In this document: piece after piece, positions 1-7,571 of the stretch
Position numbering within the stretch: the first letter of the stretch is position 1
Layout: each line of letters starts with the position of its first letter
The notes under the pieces: generated by a model
Told to the model about the DNA's origin: nothing
The model's input: only the letters and a program-made list of their open reading frames with translations
Database searches by the model: none
Translations under genes and position numbers: made by a program
Assembly (NCBI GenBank): GCA_945861575.1
Contig: CAMAVD010000018.1
Location: forward strand, 1-37,358
Origin: Akkermansia muciniphila
GTDB lineage: Bacteria > Verrucomicrobiota > Verrucomicrobiia > Limisphaerales > UBA11320
Reading direction: 5' to 3'
DNA: 37,358 nt

Positions 1-1
1 C

Positions 2-154
2 GTGCAATGGAACCCAATCTTCGAGGCCCAGATGCTTACCTACCTCCGTCTAACAAATCTTCGACTCGGGCTCGTGATCAACTTCGGGGAGCGCTGGGTG
101 AAATCCGGGATACACCGAGTAGTGAACGGTCTACCAGAGACGCCATCCCCCTAA
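2..154 (+). CDS. GxxExxY family protein, C-terminal part only
   Basis: The reading frame is open from the window edge to a TAA at 152-154, so the ORF track, which needs a start codon, missed it. The roughly 50 visible residues match the C-terminal signature of GxxExxY proteins: EAQMLTYLRLTNLRLGLVIN followed by NFGE and then GIHRVVNGL. This family has a PD-(D/E)XK-nuclease-like fold, its function is unproven, and it is scattered in many copies through Verrucomicrobiota, Bacteroidota and cyanobacteria. The gene is cut by the window boundary, which is not evidence of a pseudogene. The catalytic-like N-terminal half and the GxxExxY motif itself lie outside the window. It converges on the ComM-family gene about 117 bp away. 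Confidence 0.75.
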   Translation: MQWNPIFEAQMLTYLRLTNLRLGLVINFGERWVKSGIHRVVNGLPETPSP

Positions 155-271
155 CGATACTGAAGTTGCTCGCCCTTCTTGCGCCTTTGCGCCCTGTCCC
201 GCGCGCGTTTACTTCCCCCCCAGCCACAGACATCGACGGTAGAGTACGAGTGGAATGACAAGGAGCCTCAT

Positions 272-1801
272 TCAGCCCCACAGCTGTCGATCCAGGGAAC
301 GCAGCTGGATCGCCTCCCAGACATGATCCGCCACGAGGGACTCCACCCCTGCCAGATCCGCAATCGTACGCGCCACTTTGAGAATGCGATCATAGGCCCG
401 GGCGCTCAGCTTCAAGTCCGTCATCGCGTGCTTGAGCATCTCGTGCGTGCCTTCATCGAGAGCGCAGAACGAGCGAATCTCCCGACTTCCCATGCGGGCA
501 TTACACGGAATACGCGGCCGTCCGGCAAATCGTCTGTGTTGAAGCTTCCGGGCATCGACCACTCTCTGGCGGATCTGCAAGGAACTCTCCCCACCCGGCA
601 TGGACGACAACTCGGCGAAACGAAGCGAGGGCACCTCGACGTGAATATCGATTCGATCCAGCAAAGGCCCTGAAACTCGCCCCAGGTATTTCTGAATGGC
701 ACGAGGGGAACTGCGCGACTCCCCAGGCATCTTCCCGTCGGGCGTCGGATTCATGGCAGCGACCAGCATGAACTGCGCGGGAAAAGTCATGCTCCCCGAG
801 GCGCGCGAGATCGTGACGCGCCCTTCCTCCAAAGGCTGGCGCAAGGTCTCCAAAACACCGCGTCGAAACTCAGGAAGCTCATCCATGAAAAGAACCCCGT
901 GATGGGCCAATGAGATCTCGCCCGGAGTGGGGTGGATGCTGCCCCCCAACAAACCGGCATCACTCGCTGTATGATGCGGAGCTCGGAAGGGTCGTCGTGT
1001 GATGATCGGCTCACCCTGAGGAAGCTTTCCTACGCTGCTGTGGATCTGGGTTGTCTCCAAGGCTTCCGACAGGGTCAGCGGCGGCAGGATGGTAGCCAGC
1101 CGCTTTGCCAGCATGGACTTACCGGTGCCCGGTGGACCTATCATCAGGACATTATGGCCTCCCGCCGCTGCAATCTCCAGGGCCCGCTTCACCGACTCCT
1201 GCCCCTTCACCTCGGAGAAATCCATCTCTTCGTCTCGGGGTTGATCGAAAAGCGCGTCCATATCGGTCACCACGGGTGTGATAAGGAGCTCACCCGATAG
1301 AAATCCAACCGCCTCACGCAAGTTCCGGACCGGAATCACCCTCAAGCCCTTCACCACCGACGCCTCGGCGGCGTTCTCCGCTGGAACAAGCACCCCAGTG
1401 CGACCCTCCGCCCGAGCCCGCAGGGCAATGGCAAGAGCCCCCTTCACCGGACGCACCGCTCCCGAAAGCGCCAACTCGCCGACGATCAGGAAGTCCGGCA
1501 AGGATGCGGAGGCCATCTGCTCCGCGGCCTGCACCACACCTAGCGCGATGGGGAGATCGAAGCTTGGCCCCTCCTTTCGCAGATCCGCAGGGGCAAGATT
1601 AATGGTTGTCCGCCCCATGGGCACGCGGAACCCCGAATTGTTCATGGCCGACAAAACGCGCTCGATCGATTCCCGTACAGCAGCGTCCGGCAATCCCACA
1701 ATGATGAGTTTCAAATCACCCACCGCTGAAGAATCTACCTCCACCTCTATGGAAAAAGCGTCGATGCCGAGAACTGCGGCCGACCCCACCTTGGCTAACA
1801 T
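272..1801 (-). CDS. comM: YifB/ComM family Mg-chelatase-like AAA+ ATPase
   Basis: A full-length (509 aa) ComM/YifB protein. In naturally competent bacteria ComM is a hexameric helicase that promotes branch migration during recombination of incoming DNA; in other bacteria its role is less clear. Residues ~1-180 form the ChlI-like N-terminal domain. The Walker A motif GPPGTGKS is at ~222-229, the Walker B-like VLFMDELPEF at ~303, the sensor/arginine region GPLLDRID at ~378, and the Mg_chelatase_C helical domain ends the protein. An odd feature: after AAMNP, where most homologues have a CPCGY...CxC cysteine cluster, this protein reads NPTPDGKMPGESRSSP, with no cysteines. The gene diverges from yraN across an 81-bp gap. 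No competence genes are visible nearby, so a role in transformation is not supported by context. Confidence 0.93.
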   Translation of the reverse strand: MLAKVGSAAVLGIDAFSIEVEVDSSAVGDLKLIIVGLPDAAVRESIERVLSAMNNSGFRVPMGRTTINLAPADLRKEGPSFDLPIALGVVQAAEQMASASLPDFLIVGELALSGAVRPVKGALAIALRARAEGRTGVLVPAENAAEASVVKGLRVIPVRNLREAVGFLSGELLITPVVTDMDALFDQPRDEEMDFSEVKGQESVKRALEIAAAGGHNVLMIGPPGTGKSMLAKRLATILPPLTLSEALETTQIHSSVGKLPQGEPIITRRPFRAPHHTASDAGLLGGSIHPTPGEISLAHHGVLFMDELPEFRRGVLETLRQPLEEGRVTISRASGSMTFPAQFMLVAAMNPTPDGKMPGESRSSPRAIQKYLGRVSGPLLDRIDIHVEVPSLRFAELSSMPGGESSLQIRQRVVDARKLQHRRFAGRPRIPCNARMGSREIRSFCALDEGTHEMLKHAMTDLKLSARAYDRILKVARTIADLAGVESLVADHVWEAIQLRSLDRQLWG

Positions 1802-1882
1802 CGGGCGAGGTTATGATTCAATCGGCAGAACAGAGCAACTGGGAAATTGCACTCCCTCCCCCCTTCATGAGACGGTCTGCTG
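1802..1882. promoter_or_regulatory. divergent intergenic region between comM and yraN
   Basis: These 81 bp must hold the start signals of both divergent genes. On the plus strand a TATGAT hexamer at 1812-1817 is a good -10 candidate for yraN, but the nearest -35-like element (TTGGCT, 1791-1796) is only 15 bp away and lies inside comM. On the minus strand TTGCTC and CATAAC, 17 bp apart, are a weak candidate for comM. Neither gene has a clear Shine-Dalgarno sequence. The region assignment is secure; the promoter elements are guesses. Confidence 0.3.
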
Positions 1883-2332
1883 ATGTCGTGGAGGGACACA
1901 TTGCAAGGCTGGTGGGCTCGTCTTCTGAATCAGGGCGCGGAGGAAGTGACCCCGCTCAATCTCCGTCGAGGGCGACTCGGTGAGAAGTCCGCCCAGATCT
2001 TCCTCGAAAGACTTGGCTACCGCTTCGTGCTGGCAAATTTCCGATCGAAGCGTGGCGAGATTGATCTCATTTTCACGCACGAGGGCTGCGTGATTTTTGT
2101 AGAGGTGAAGACCCGGTCTTCAGAAAAGTGGAAGCGGCCTGCCGACGCCGTGAACTGGAAGAAGCAGCGCCGACTCTCGCGCGCGGCCCTGGACTATCTG
2201 CGGACGTTGAAAAACCCGCGCGTGGCATTCCGCTTCGACATCGTCGAGGTCATCCTCTCCCGAGACTCCGTAGTGGAGATCCGCCACATCCGCGATGCCT
2301 TCCGCCTCACGGCTCCCTATCGATACGGCTGA
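1883..2332 (+). CDS. yraN: YraN family (UPF0102) endonuclease-like protein
   Basis: A 149-residue protein with the complete UPF0102/YraN signature. It has GRLGEKSAQIFLERLGYRFV near residue 30, RSKRGEIDLIF near 55, and VIFVEVKTRSS near 70. The GEIDLI aspartate and the EVKTR glutamate/lysine are the expected metal-site residues of the PD-(D/E)XK / Holliday-junction-resolvase fold. The family's physiological role is not established. The protein has about 25 extra N-terminal residues (starting MSWRDTLQGWW) compared with typical ~120 aa members. No internal start codon gives a better family-length product, so the ATG at 1883 is kept. Its last 16 nt overlap the 3' end of the convergent terC-like gene. 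Confidence 0.9.
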   Translation: MSWRDTLQGWWARLLNQGAEEVTPLNLRRGRLGEKSAQIFLERLGYRFVLANFRSKRGEIDLIFTHEGCVIFVEVKTRSSEKWKRPADAVNWKKQRRLSRAALDYLRTLKNPRVAFRFDIVEVILSRDSVVEIRHIRDAFRLTAPYRYG

Positions 2333-3069
2333 TTCAGTTTCACCGTTTTGGCCTTCTTGTGCATGCGAATGTTGAGCATCTCCACCAGAACCGAGAACGC
2401 CATGGAGAAGTAGACGTAGCCCTTGGGGATATGCTGATGGAATCCCTCAGCAACCAGGAGCACACCAATCAAAATCAGAAAGCTGAGCGCCAGCATCTTG
2501 ATCGAAGGATGCTTGTCCACAAAGTCGCTAATCTGGTTCACGAAAAGCAGCATCGCTAACACCGCGATCACCACGGCAGCGATCATCACACCCACCTCTT
2601 TTACCATCCCCACGGCCGTGATCACAGAATCGAGCGAGAAGACGATGTCCAGCAGGGCGATCTGAACCAGAACGGAGCTGAAGGAAGCCGCCATCCCCTT
2701 GGTTTTCTCCCCATCCACCCCTTCAAGCTTCTCGTGAATTTCAAAGGTGCTCTTGGCAATCAGGAACAGGCCTCCCACAATGAGAATCAAATCCCGCCCA
2801 GAGATGGCGACCTTCCACTCCCAAAAGGTGTGTTCAAAGAAGGGCTTCTCGAGCTTCACGATCCACGCCAATCCACACAGAAGCAGGATCCGCGTGATCA
2901 TCGCCAACGCCAGACCAATCTGTCGGGCTTTCCGCTGCTGCTCAGGCGGGAGCTTCCCGCTCAAGATCGAGATGAAGATGATGTTGTCGATCCCCAGGAC
3001 GACCTCAAGGAGCGTCAGGGTGATCAGACTGATCCAAATTTGTGGCTCGCTGGCCCAGCTGAAATCCAT
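2317..3069 (-). CDS. TerC family integral membrane protein
   Basis: A polytopic inner-membrane protein of the TerC/Alx family. Members are implicated in metal-ion (notably Mn2+) export, in membrane-protein metalation and in tellurite-resistance gene clusters. Hallmarks visible are LEVVLGIDNIIFISI near the N-terminus and DIVFSLDSVITAVGM in the middle; these acidic-residue membrane segments are thought to bind the metal. About seven hydrophobic segments are present. The ORF track starts at a GTG at 3111, but the family usually begins just ahead of the first helix, and Met15 of that ORF (ATG at 3067-3069, MDFSWASEPQIWISL) fits. The GTG also falls inside a strong hairpin. The start chosen gives 250 aa. 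The gene follows galM on the same strand and its 3' end overlaps convergent yraN. Specific substrate unknown. Confidence 0.9.
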   Translation of the reverse strand: MDFSWASEPQIWISLITLTLLEVVLGIDNIIFISILSGKLPPEQQRKARQIGLALAMITRILLLCGLAWIVKLEKPFFEHTFWEWKVAISGRDLILIVGGLFLIAKSTFEIHEKLEGVDGEKTKGMAASFSSVLVQIALLDIVFSLDSVITAVGMVKEVGVMIAAVVIAVLAMLLFVNQISDFVDKHPSIKMLALSFLILIGVLLVAEGFHQHIPKGYVYFSMAFSVLVEMLNIRMHKKAKTVKLNQPYR

Positions 3070-3093
3070 TGTGATAAGAGGAAAGGTAATCCT

Positions 3094-3124
3094 GCTGACC
3101 CCGGGCCACACGCCCAGGGTCAGC
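3094..3124 (-). other. 13-bp-stem hairpin between galM and terC-like gene
   Basis: On the minus strand the arms are GCTGACCCTGGGC and GCCCGGGGTCAGC, pairing over 13 positions (one G-T wobble) around a 5-nt GTGTG loop. The structure sits 10 nt after the galM stop and 24 nt before the terC ATG. It is not followed by a run of T in either direction, so it is not a classical intrinsic terminator. It could attenuate or stabilise the transcript between the two genes. Confidence 0.6.
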
Positions 3125-3133
3125 GGGAAAGCG

Positions 3134-4315
3134 TTAATGTGCTGAAAACTTGTGAACCGTGGACGAGCGGAAGACCTGGCCCGGCTTCAACACAGTGGTG
3201 GGGAACTGCGGCTTGTTCGGTGAATCAGGGAAATGCTGGGTCTCCAGGCAGAAGCCCGAGTTTTTCGGATAGGCTCGCTTGGACTTGCCCGTCAGCTTTC
3301 CGTCCAGGAAGTTCCCGGTGTAGAACTGAACCCCCGGCTCGGTGGTGAAGATACTCATGGAGCGACCGCTCTTGGGATCATGCACCTCAGCCGCCAACGT
3401 CATCTCGTTGGGTCGGATCTGGCTGATCACGAAATTATTGTCGTAGCCGGTGGGTGACGCTTTCAGCTCACTCCAACGCGCTCCGATGGCGACAGGAACG
3501 GTGAAATCGAAGGGCGTCCCCTGCACCTTGACCACATCTCCTGTCGGTATGCTGGTCTCGTCGAACGGTGTATAACGTTCCGAGTTCAGCTTGAGCACAT
3601 GGGACAGAACGCTCGGCTCTCCCTCTCCAGCGAGGTTGAAATAGGAGTGATTGGTCAAGTTGATCACGGTGTCCTTATCGGTCGTCGCCTCGTAATCAAC
3701 ACGCAACTCGTCGGCGTGGGTCAGGGTGTAAACGATGCGAATCTTCAAATTCCCGGGATACCCTTCCTCGCCGTCGGGACTCAAGTAAGTCAGCTCCAAG
3801 GCGGGCCCTGTAGTGGTGCTGATGTCCCGGGCGTCCCACACCTTCTTGTCGATCCCTTTGATCCCGCCATGAAGCGAGTTGGGACCATTGTTCGCAGCGA
3901 GCTTGTACTCGACACCGTTCAGGGTAAATCGTGCGTTGCCGATGCGGTTGGCGTACCGGCCAGTGGCAGCGCCAAAGAATGGATGCCCCTTGAGGTAGTC
4001 CTCCAGGGTATCGAAACCGAGGACAATGTCACCCAGCTGGCCTTGGCGGTCAGGAACATGGAGCTCCGTCACGATTCCTCCGTAATTGGTGATCTTGGCC
4101 TTGAGACCGTTGCGATTCACCAGCGTAAAAATCTGCACCGACTCACCCTCAGGGGTCTTGCCAAACTCAGCCTTGTCAATCATGGGGGTATTGCTCTTGG
4201 ACATAATGTGCTCGTACTGCCAGGACTCGGAAGTGTGGGTGCAGCCGGAGAACATCAGGGCGCCCGCACACAGCGCGCCCAGGATCGTGCGATGCCTGGA
4301 ATTCATGACAGTCAT
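3134..4315 (-). CDS. galM: aldose 1-epimerase, predicted lipoprotein
   Basis: A mutarotase interconverting alpha and beta anomers of aldoses such as galactose or glucose. Family motifs appear in order: NYGGIVTEL, GRYANRI (substrate arginine), NSLHGG, LTNHSYFNL (catalytic histidine), YTGNFLDG and FCLETQHFPDSPN (catalytic glutamate). The 393-aa length is about 45 residues over the bare catalytic domain. The surplus is an N-terminal signal, TILGALCAGALMFSGC, resembling a lipoprotein signal peptide with the lipid-anchor cysteine near residue 25. The enzyme is therefore probably tethered in the periplasm or outer membrane, as is common for glycan-degrading bacteria. No sugar-utilisation genes adjoin it. 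A strong promoter lies upstream (separate entry). The mutarotase call is firm; the lipoprotein call is inferred. Confidence 0.92.
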   Translation of the reverse strand: MTVMNSRHRTILGALCAGALMFSGCTHTSESWQYEHIMSKSNTPMIDKAEFGKTPEGESVQIFTLVNRNGLKAKITNYGGIVTELHVPDRQGQLGDIVLGFDTLEDYLKGHPFFGAATGRYANRIGNARFTLNGVEYKLAANNGPNSLHGGIKGIDKKVWDARDISTTTGPALELTYLSPDGEEGYPGNLKIRIVYTLTHADELRVDYEATTDKDTVINLTNHSYFNLAGEGEPSVLSHVLKLNSERYTPFDETSIPTGDVVKVQGTPFDFTVPVAIGARWSELKASPTGYDNNFVISQIRPNEMTLAAEVHDPKSGRSMSIFTTEPGVQFYTGNFLDGKLTGKSKRAYPKNSGFCLETQHFPDSPNKPQFPTTVLKPGQVFRSSTVHKFSAH

Positions 4316-4392
4316 ATCGGGTAATCGATGCGGCCAAACTCGGCAAGCCTTCTCCCAGACAAGGGGGAAGGAGAAGAGCTGAACGCTGCCTG

Positions 4393-4422
4393 CTTATAGG
4401 TTGGCCGTCCAAGGGGTGTCAA
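4393..4422 (-). promoter_or_regulatory. sigma70-type promoter for galM
   Basis: Reading the minus strand, a perfect -35 TTGACA (4417-4422) is followed after 18 bp by TATAAG (4393-4398), five of six matches to the -10 consensus. The predicted start of transcription near 4386 leaves a leader of about 70 nt ahead of the galM ATG. The convincing feature is that both hexamers are near consensus at an acceptable spacing; it has not been tested. Confidence 0.6.
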
Positions 4423-4480
4423 ACGGGTTTTCGTCGGCCATCCTCGACTCCGACGGGGGAAGCGTGTAAGACTCAGCCCG

Positions 4481-5146
4481 ATGAGATGGGTGCCCTACGG
4501 ACCGCATGCCCTGCTGTTCTACTTTGCCGACGCCGTCGGCGAGGACGCTTTTCGCAAAGTCCGAGCCATCACTGCCGACCTGGAATTGCACCCCATGAAA
4601 GGGCTGATCGACTTCATCCCCAGCTTCACTTCGGTGCTGCTACATTTTGATCCGAGCGTGGTACCGCAGCCGCAGCTGCACGTTTTGGAGTGCTCCGCTC
4701 GCCTCAAGTCAGCCATGCTGGCGAAGCCCCCTGAATTGGAGACCAAATCGATACCGGTGCACTACGACGGGCCGGATCTCAAGCGGGTCGCCGATCACAC
4801 CAAGCTCTCCGTCGCCGAAGTTATCGAGCGTCATAGCCGTACAATCTACAAGGTCTATGCCCTGGGATTCGCCCCCGGCTTTGCCTATCTCGGCGACCTA
4901 GAACCCCGCCTGCACACTCCCCGGCTTGCCACGCCACGCGCACGCGTCCCAGCGGGTTCGGTAGGCATCGGAGGTGAGCATACCGGCATCTATCCCCTCG
5001 ACACACCGGGGGGGTGGAACCTTATCGGCCGAACCCCCAGGGTGATGTTCGATCCAAGCCGAGCAGAAACGTCAGGCAACCACCAGGATGCATTCCTCCT
5101 ACATCCCGGAGACTGCGTACAGTTTCTACCCCAAGGACGGCCGTGA
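4481..5146 (+). CDS. pxpB: 5-oxoprolinase subunit PxpB (KipI-like)
   Basis: A subunit of the ATP-dependent PxpABC 5-oxoprolinase, which hydrolyses 5-oxo-L-proline (pyroglutamate, a damage product of glutamate and glutamine) to glutamate. The 221-aa protein carries the KipI/PxpB core: YKVYALGFAPGFAYLGDL near residue 125, PRLATPRARVPAGSVGIGG near 145, and TGIYPLDTPGGWNLIGRTP near 165. PxpB and PxpC together are thought to phosphorylate or activate the substrate handled by PxpA. First gene of a three-gene operon; its TGA overlaps the pxpC start codon in GTGA. No Shine-Dalgarno sequence is evident before the ATG. Confidence 0.93.
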   Translation: MRWVPYGPHALLFYFADAVGEDAFRKVRAITADLELHPMKGLIDFIPSFTSVLLHFDPSVVPQPQLHVLECSARLKSAMLAKPPELETKSIPVHYDGPDLKRVADHTKLSVAEVIERHSRTIYKVYALGFAPGFAYLGDLEPRLHTPRLATPRARVPAGSVGIGGEHTGIYPLDTPGGWNLIGRTPRVMFDPSRAETSGNHQDAFLLHPGDCVQFLPQGRP

Positions 5147-6003
5147 ACCCCGAGGTGCTCTACGTGATGGACCCCGGACACGGCTGCCATCTGCAAGATC
5201 GCGGCCGCCTCGGTCTGAAGCGCTTTGGGGTGCCCTCGGGAGGCCCCATGGATCCCCATGCGGCCGAATGGGCGAACCAGCTGCTCGGCAACCCGACCGA
5301 TGCCCCCATACTCGAACTCGCGCTGCAGGGAGCGAAGCTCGCCGCTCTCCAAGCCGTATGGGTCGCGGTCACGGGTGCAGACGCAACCGCCAATTTGCCG
5401 CTCTGGCGTGTGCTACGACTCGATGCGGATGATGTCATGACCTTCAGCAAGAACGTGTCCGGGGTCTGGACCTATGTGGCCGTGGAAGGTGGTTTCGTTG
5501 ACACGCCAGTCTTAGGCAGCGTCTCCACGTCACCTCGGATTCGCCTCGGACGCAGCTTCAACCGAGGGTCCATGCTGCGACGCAACAGTCAGCACTCTTT
5601 TTCAATGCCCCAGGGCGTCGCAGGGCGTATGGCCCCCATAGCTGAACAGCGCAACTACGCTCAACCCCCATCCATCCGCATCTGGCCAGGTCCCCAATGG
5701 GACCGCTTCTCCGCCACCGCGAAAGAGGCCTTTCTCCACCACGGCTGGACCCTCAGCCCCCGGTCCGATCGAACGGGCTATCGGCTGGAAGGCAAGCCGA
5801 TAGCCCCGATGCTAGGTCAGCTGATCAGCGAACCGGTGATGGTCGGCTCTATTCAGATCCCCCCCGACGGACTTCCCATCGTAACGCTGAACGACGGTCC
5901 TACCGTGGGCGGCTACCCGAAGATTGGCTTGGTGGACCCGGCCGATCTTCCGTGGCTAACGCAGGCCCGCCCTGGCCAGCGACTCCGATTCCACCTCGCA
6001 TGA
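5143..6003 (+). CDS. pxpC: 5-oxoprolinase subunit PxpC (biotin-dependent carboxylase-like family)
   Basis: The ORF track begins at 5014 inside pxpB, but the family N-terminus starts right at VNPEVLYVMDPGHGCHLQDRG, preceded by a GTG at 5143 that overlaps the pxpB stop (GTGA). An AAGGACG purine stretch sits just upstream as a plausible ribosome site. The resulting 286-aa protein has the PxpC motifs QDRGRLGLKRFGVPSGGPMD near residue 17, LGNPTDAPILELAL near 48 and TLNDGPTVGGYPKIG near the C-terminus. The length is normal for a free-standing PxpC; in some bacteria it is fused to PxpB. It works with PxpB and PxpA in ATP-dependent opening of 5-oxoproline. Confidence 0.92.
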   Translation: MNPEVLYVMDPGHGCHLQDRGRLGLKRFGVPSGGPMDPHAAEWANQLLGNPTDAPILELALQGAKLAALQAVWVAVTGADATANLPLWRVLRLDADDVMTFSKNVSGVWTYVAVEGGFVDTPVLGSVSTSPRIRLGRSFNRGSMLRRNSQHSFSMPQGVAGRMAPIAEQRNYAQPPSIRIWPGPQWDRFSATAKEAFLHHGWTLSPRSDRTGYRLEGKPIAPMLGQLISEPVMVGSIQIPPDGLPIVTLNDGPTVGGYPKIGLVDPADLPWLTQARPGQRLRFHLA

Positions 6004-6737
6004 GCCCGTCTGCCTGGGACTTGAATTGCGATCTGGGTGAGCAGGAGTCCCCGAGCAGGACTCGTTCCCTGATGCGCTGGATCACCTCAGCGAATATCGC
6101 GTGCGGCGGGCACGCGGGAACTGTGGAATCGATGGAGCGCTGCGTCCAGCTGGCGGCCGAGGCGGGGGTTCGACTAGGGGCTCACCCCGGGCCCTGGGAT
6201 CGAGCCAACATGGGACGAGGACATCTCGCACTGAGTCCCTCCGAACTCGACCTCCTACTTCTTCAGCAAGTGTCGGCCCTCGCCCAGCTGGCCCGCAGGG
6301 CCAACTCCCGACTCCATCACATCAAGCTGCACGGCGGACTCTATCACGCCGTCGAAGGATGCACTCTACTGGCCAAGGCGTATGTGCGGATTGTGCAGGA
6401 GCGCTGGCCGCGCCTGAAGATCTACGCCCGACACGGTGGCGAGGTGTCCCGGGTCGGCGCGCTTCAACCCCACGGGATCACGATCTGGGAAGAGGCATTC
6501 GTGGATCGCGGCTACACAGCCGGGGGCAACCTGATCCCACGCGGCGAGGTGGGCGCGCTTCTAGAAACCAAGAAAGAGCTTAGAGAGCGCCTGCGTCAGA
6601 TTTGCGACGAAGGTCGAATTCGGACACGAGAGGGCAACTGGATCCCCTCACGTCCACGCACTCTTTGCATCCACGGCGACACTCCAGCGGCACCCAAACT
6701 AGTCCGCTGGGCGCATGAAGCCCTGCGCCTCAGCTAA
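6000..6737 (+). CDS. pxpA: 5-oxoprolinase subunit PxpA (LamB/YcsF family)
   Basis: The LamB/YcsF-family component of 5-oxoprolinase. The start is the ATG at 6000, overlapping the pxpC TGA as ATGA; the longer frame in the ORF track runs through pxpC and is spurious. The 245 residues carry the expected motifs: WDLNCDLGE at the N-terminus, SANIACGGHAGT near 35, GAHPGPWDR near 62, HHIKLHGGLYH near 107, EEAFVDRGYTAGGNLIPRG near 165 and CIHGDTPAA near 225. Two positions differ from the commonest family wording: HAGT where HAGD is usual, and LHGGLY where PHGALY is usual. Both leave the histidines intact. The gene order B-C-A, with overlapping stops and starts, implies coupled translation at matched stoichiometry. 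Confidence 0.93.
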   Translation: MSPSAWDLNCDLGEQESPSRTRSLMRWITSANIACGGHAGTVESMERCVQLAAEAGVRLGAHPGPWDRANMGRGHLALSPSELDLLLLQQVSALAQLARRANSRLHHIKLHGGLYHAVEGCTLLAKAYVRIVQERWPRLKIYARHGGEVSRVGALQPHGITIWEEAFVDRGYTAGGNLIPRGEVGALLETKKELRERLRQICDEGRIRTREGNWIPSRPRTLCIHGDTPAAPKLVRWAHEALRLS

Positions 6738-6999
6738 TCTCCCCCCTGCCCTCTCGCCTGAAGCTTCTCTGCCCGTTTTAGTCCCCCCCGCCATCTGTGG
6801 ATCACGATTCCTCGCAGTCCCGAAGTTAGGTCACCTTCCACGTTCCGCAAAGCCGGGCATGTCGCCAAGGCTGAACTCTGGAAGGGGTCGCTTCACAACG
6901 ATAAAACCCATACCTCATCCGCTCCAGAAACCCGGATTCTTCGCACCAAGGCACTAGGTTCACCAAGCTCCGGGCCGGGCCAGACTGGATGAAGAAAAG

Positions 7000-7344
7000 C
7001 TAGGCCTCCGGTCGCTCCAAGACGAGCAAGCTCTCAGTCTCGCACTGGATGAAATCGCGAATGAGCGCATGTCTTGATCGGAGTAGATCCACAATCAATC
7101 GAGTAGGACAATTGCCGACGCGAAGCCAAACAAATTTGGGCGGGTGGCCGAATAGGATGCTCCTGTAATAAAAGTCGGTGTCCTTCGAGACAATGGAGAA
7201 TCCATGTTGTTTCGCCCACTCCGATATAATCCTATCATCCGCGTGTGCAAGACCGACCGTCTTGATGTGTGTGGATTCGGGGAACAGCTCTAAAATGTGG
7301 GGAACGATTCTGTCCGAGAGATTCTCGTCGAGTAGCAGTTTCAC
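7000..7344 (-). CDS. DUF5615 PIN-like protein (putative toxin)
   Basis: A 114-residue protein of the DUF5615 / Mut7-C-like PIN-fold family. The signature N-terminus MKLLLDENLSDRIVPHILELFP and central HADDRIISEWAKQHGFSIVSKDTDF supply the acidic residues (D6, E7, then D in KDTDF) expected for a PIN-type metal site. These proteins are almost always paired with a DUF433 protein, as here, and are usually listed as putative type II toxin-antitoxin modules; nuclease or toxin activity has rarely been shown. The GTG start at 7342-7344 overlaps the DUF433 stop codon (GTGA), so translation is probably coupled. The protein appears complete. Confidence 0.87.
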   Translation of the reverse strand: MKLLLDENLSDRIVPHILELFPESTHIKTVGLAHADDRIISEWAKQHGFSIVSKDTDFYYRSILFGHPPKFVWLRVGNCPTRLIVDLLRSRHALIRDFIQCETESLLVLERPEA

Positions 7345-7565
7345 GCCGGTGCGACGAATAGCTTTCGTTCTCGGTCAGCTGCGAACGCCAAGCAGGCCTT
7401 GATGTCGTGAGCAGTGAGCTCGGAAAAATCATGTAGAATTTCGTGCTCAGTCATCCCACCGGCCAAATACTCAAGAACATCCTGCACGGTGATTCGCATG
7501 CCACGAATGCATGGCTTGCCGCTCCGCTTACCTGGTTCAATCGTAATGAGCTTTGAATAATCCAC
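7341..7565 (-). CDS. DUF433 domain protein (putative antitoxin)
   Basis: A 74-residue DUF433 protein with the diagnostic ITIEPGKRSGKPCIRGMRIT segment and the winged-helix-like VQDVLEYLAGGMTEHEIL that follows. DUF433 proteins resemble small DNA-binding proteins and are the usual upstream partners of DUF5615 proteins, presumably as antitoxin and autorepressor. The start is a GTG at 7563-7565; family members begin exactly this far ahead of the PG..GKPCIRG motif, so no later start is likely. A near-consensus promoter ends only 6 nt before the GTG (separate entry), leaving no room for a Shine-Dalgarno sequence. Confidence 0.87.
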   Translation of the reverse strand: MDYSKLITIEPGKRSGKPCIRGMRITVQDVLEYLAGGMTEHEILHDFSELTAHDIKACLAFAADRERKLFVAPA

Positions 7566-7571
7566 TATCGA

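Noticed and set aside
7-258. 83-aa plus-strand ORF at the window start
   Set aside because: It overlaps, in another frame, the clearly recognisable GxxExxY C-terminus ending at 154, and has no family pattern of its own.
3070-3111. N-terminal extension of the TerC-family protein from a GTG start
   Set aside because: The extra 14 residues lie within a strong hairpin and are not family-like; the ATG at 3069 gives the normal N-terminus.
3070-3133. A yybP-ykoY manganese riboswitch ahead of the terC-like gene
   Set aside because: The gap is only 64 bp and contains a single simple hairpin; the multi-helix junction and conserved loops of that riboswitch are not present.
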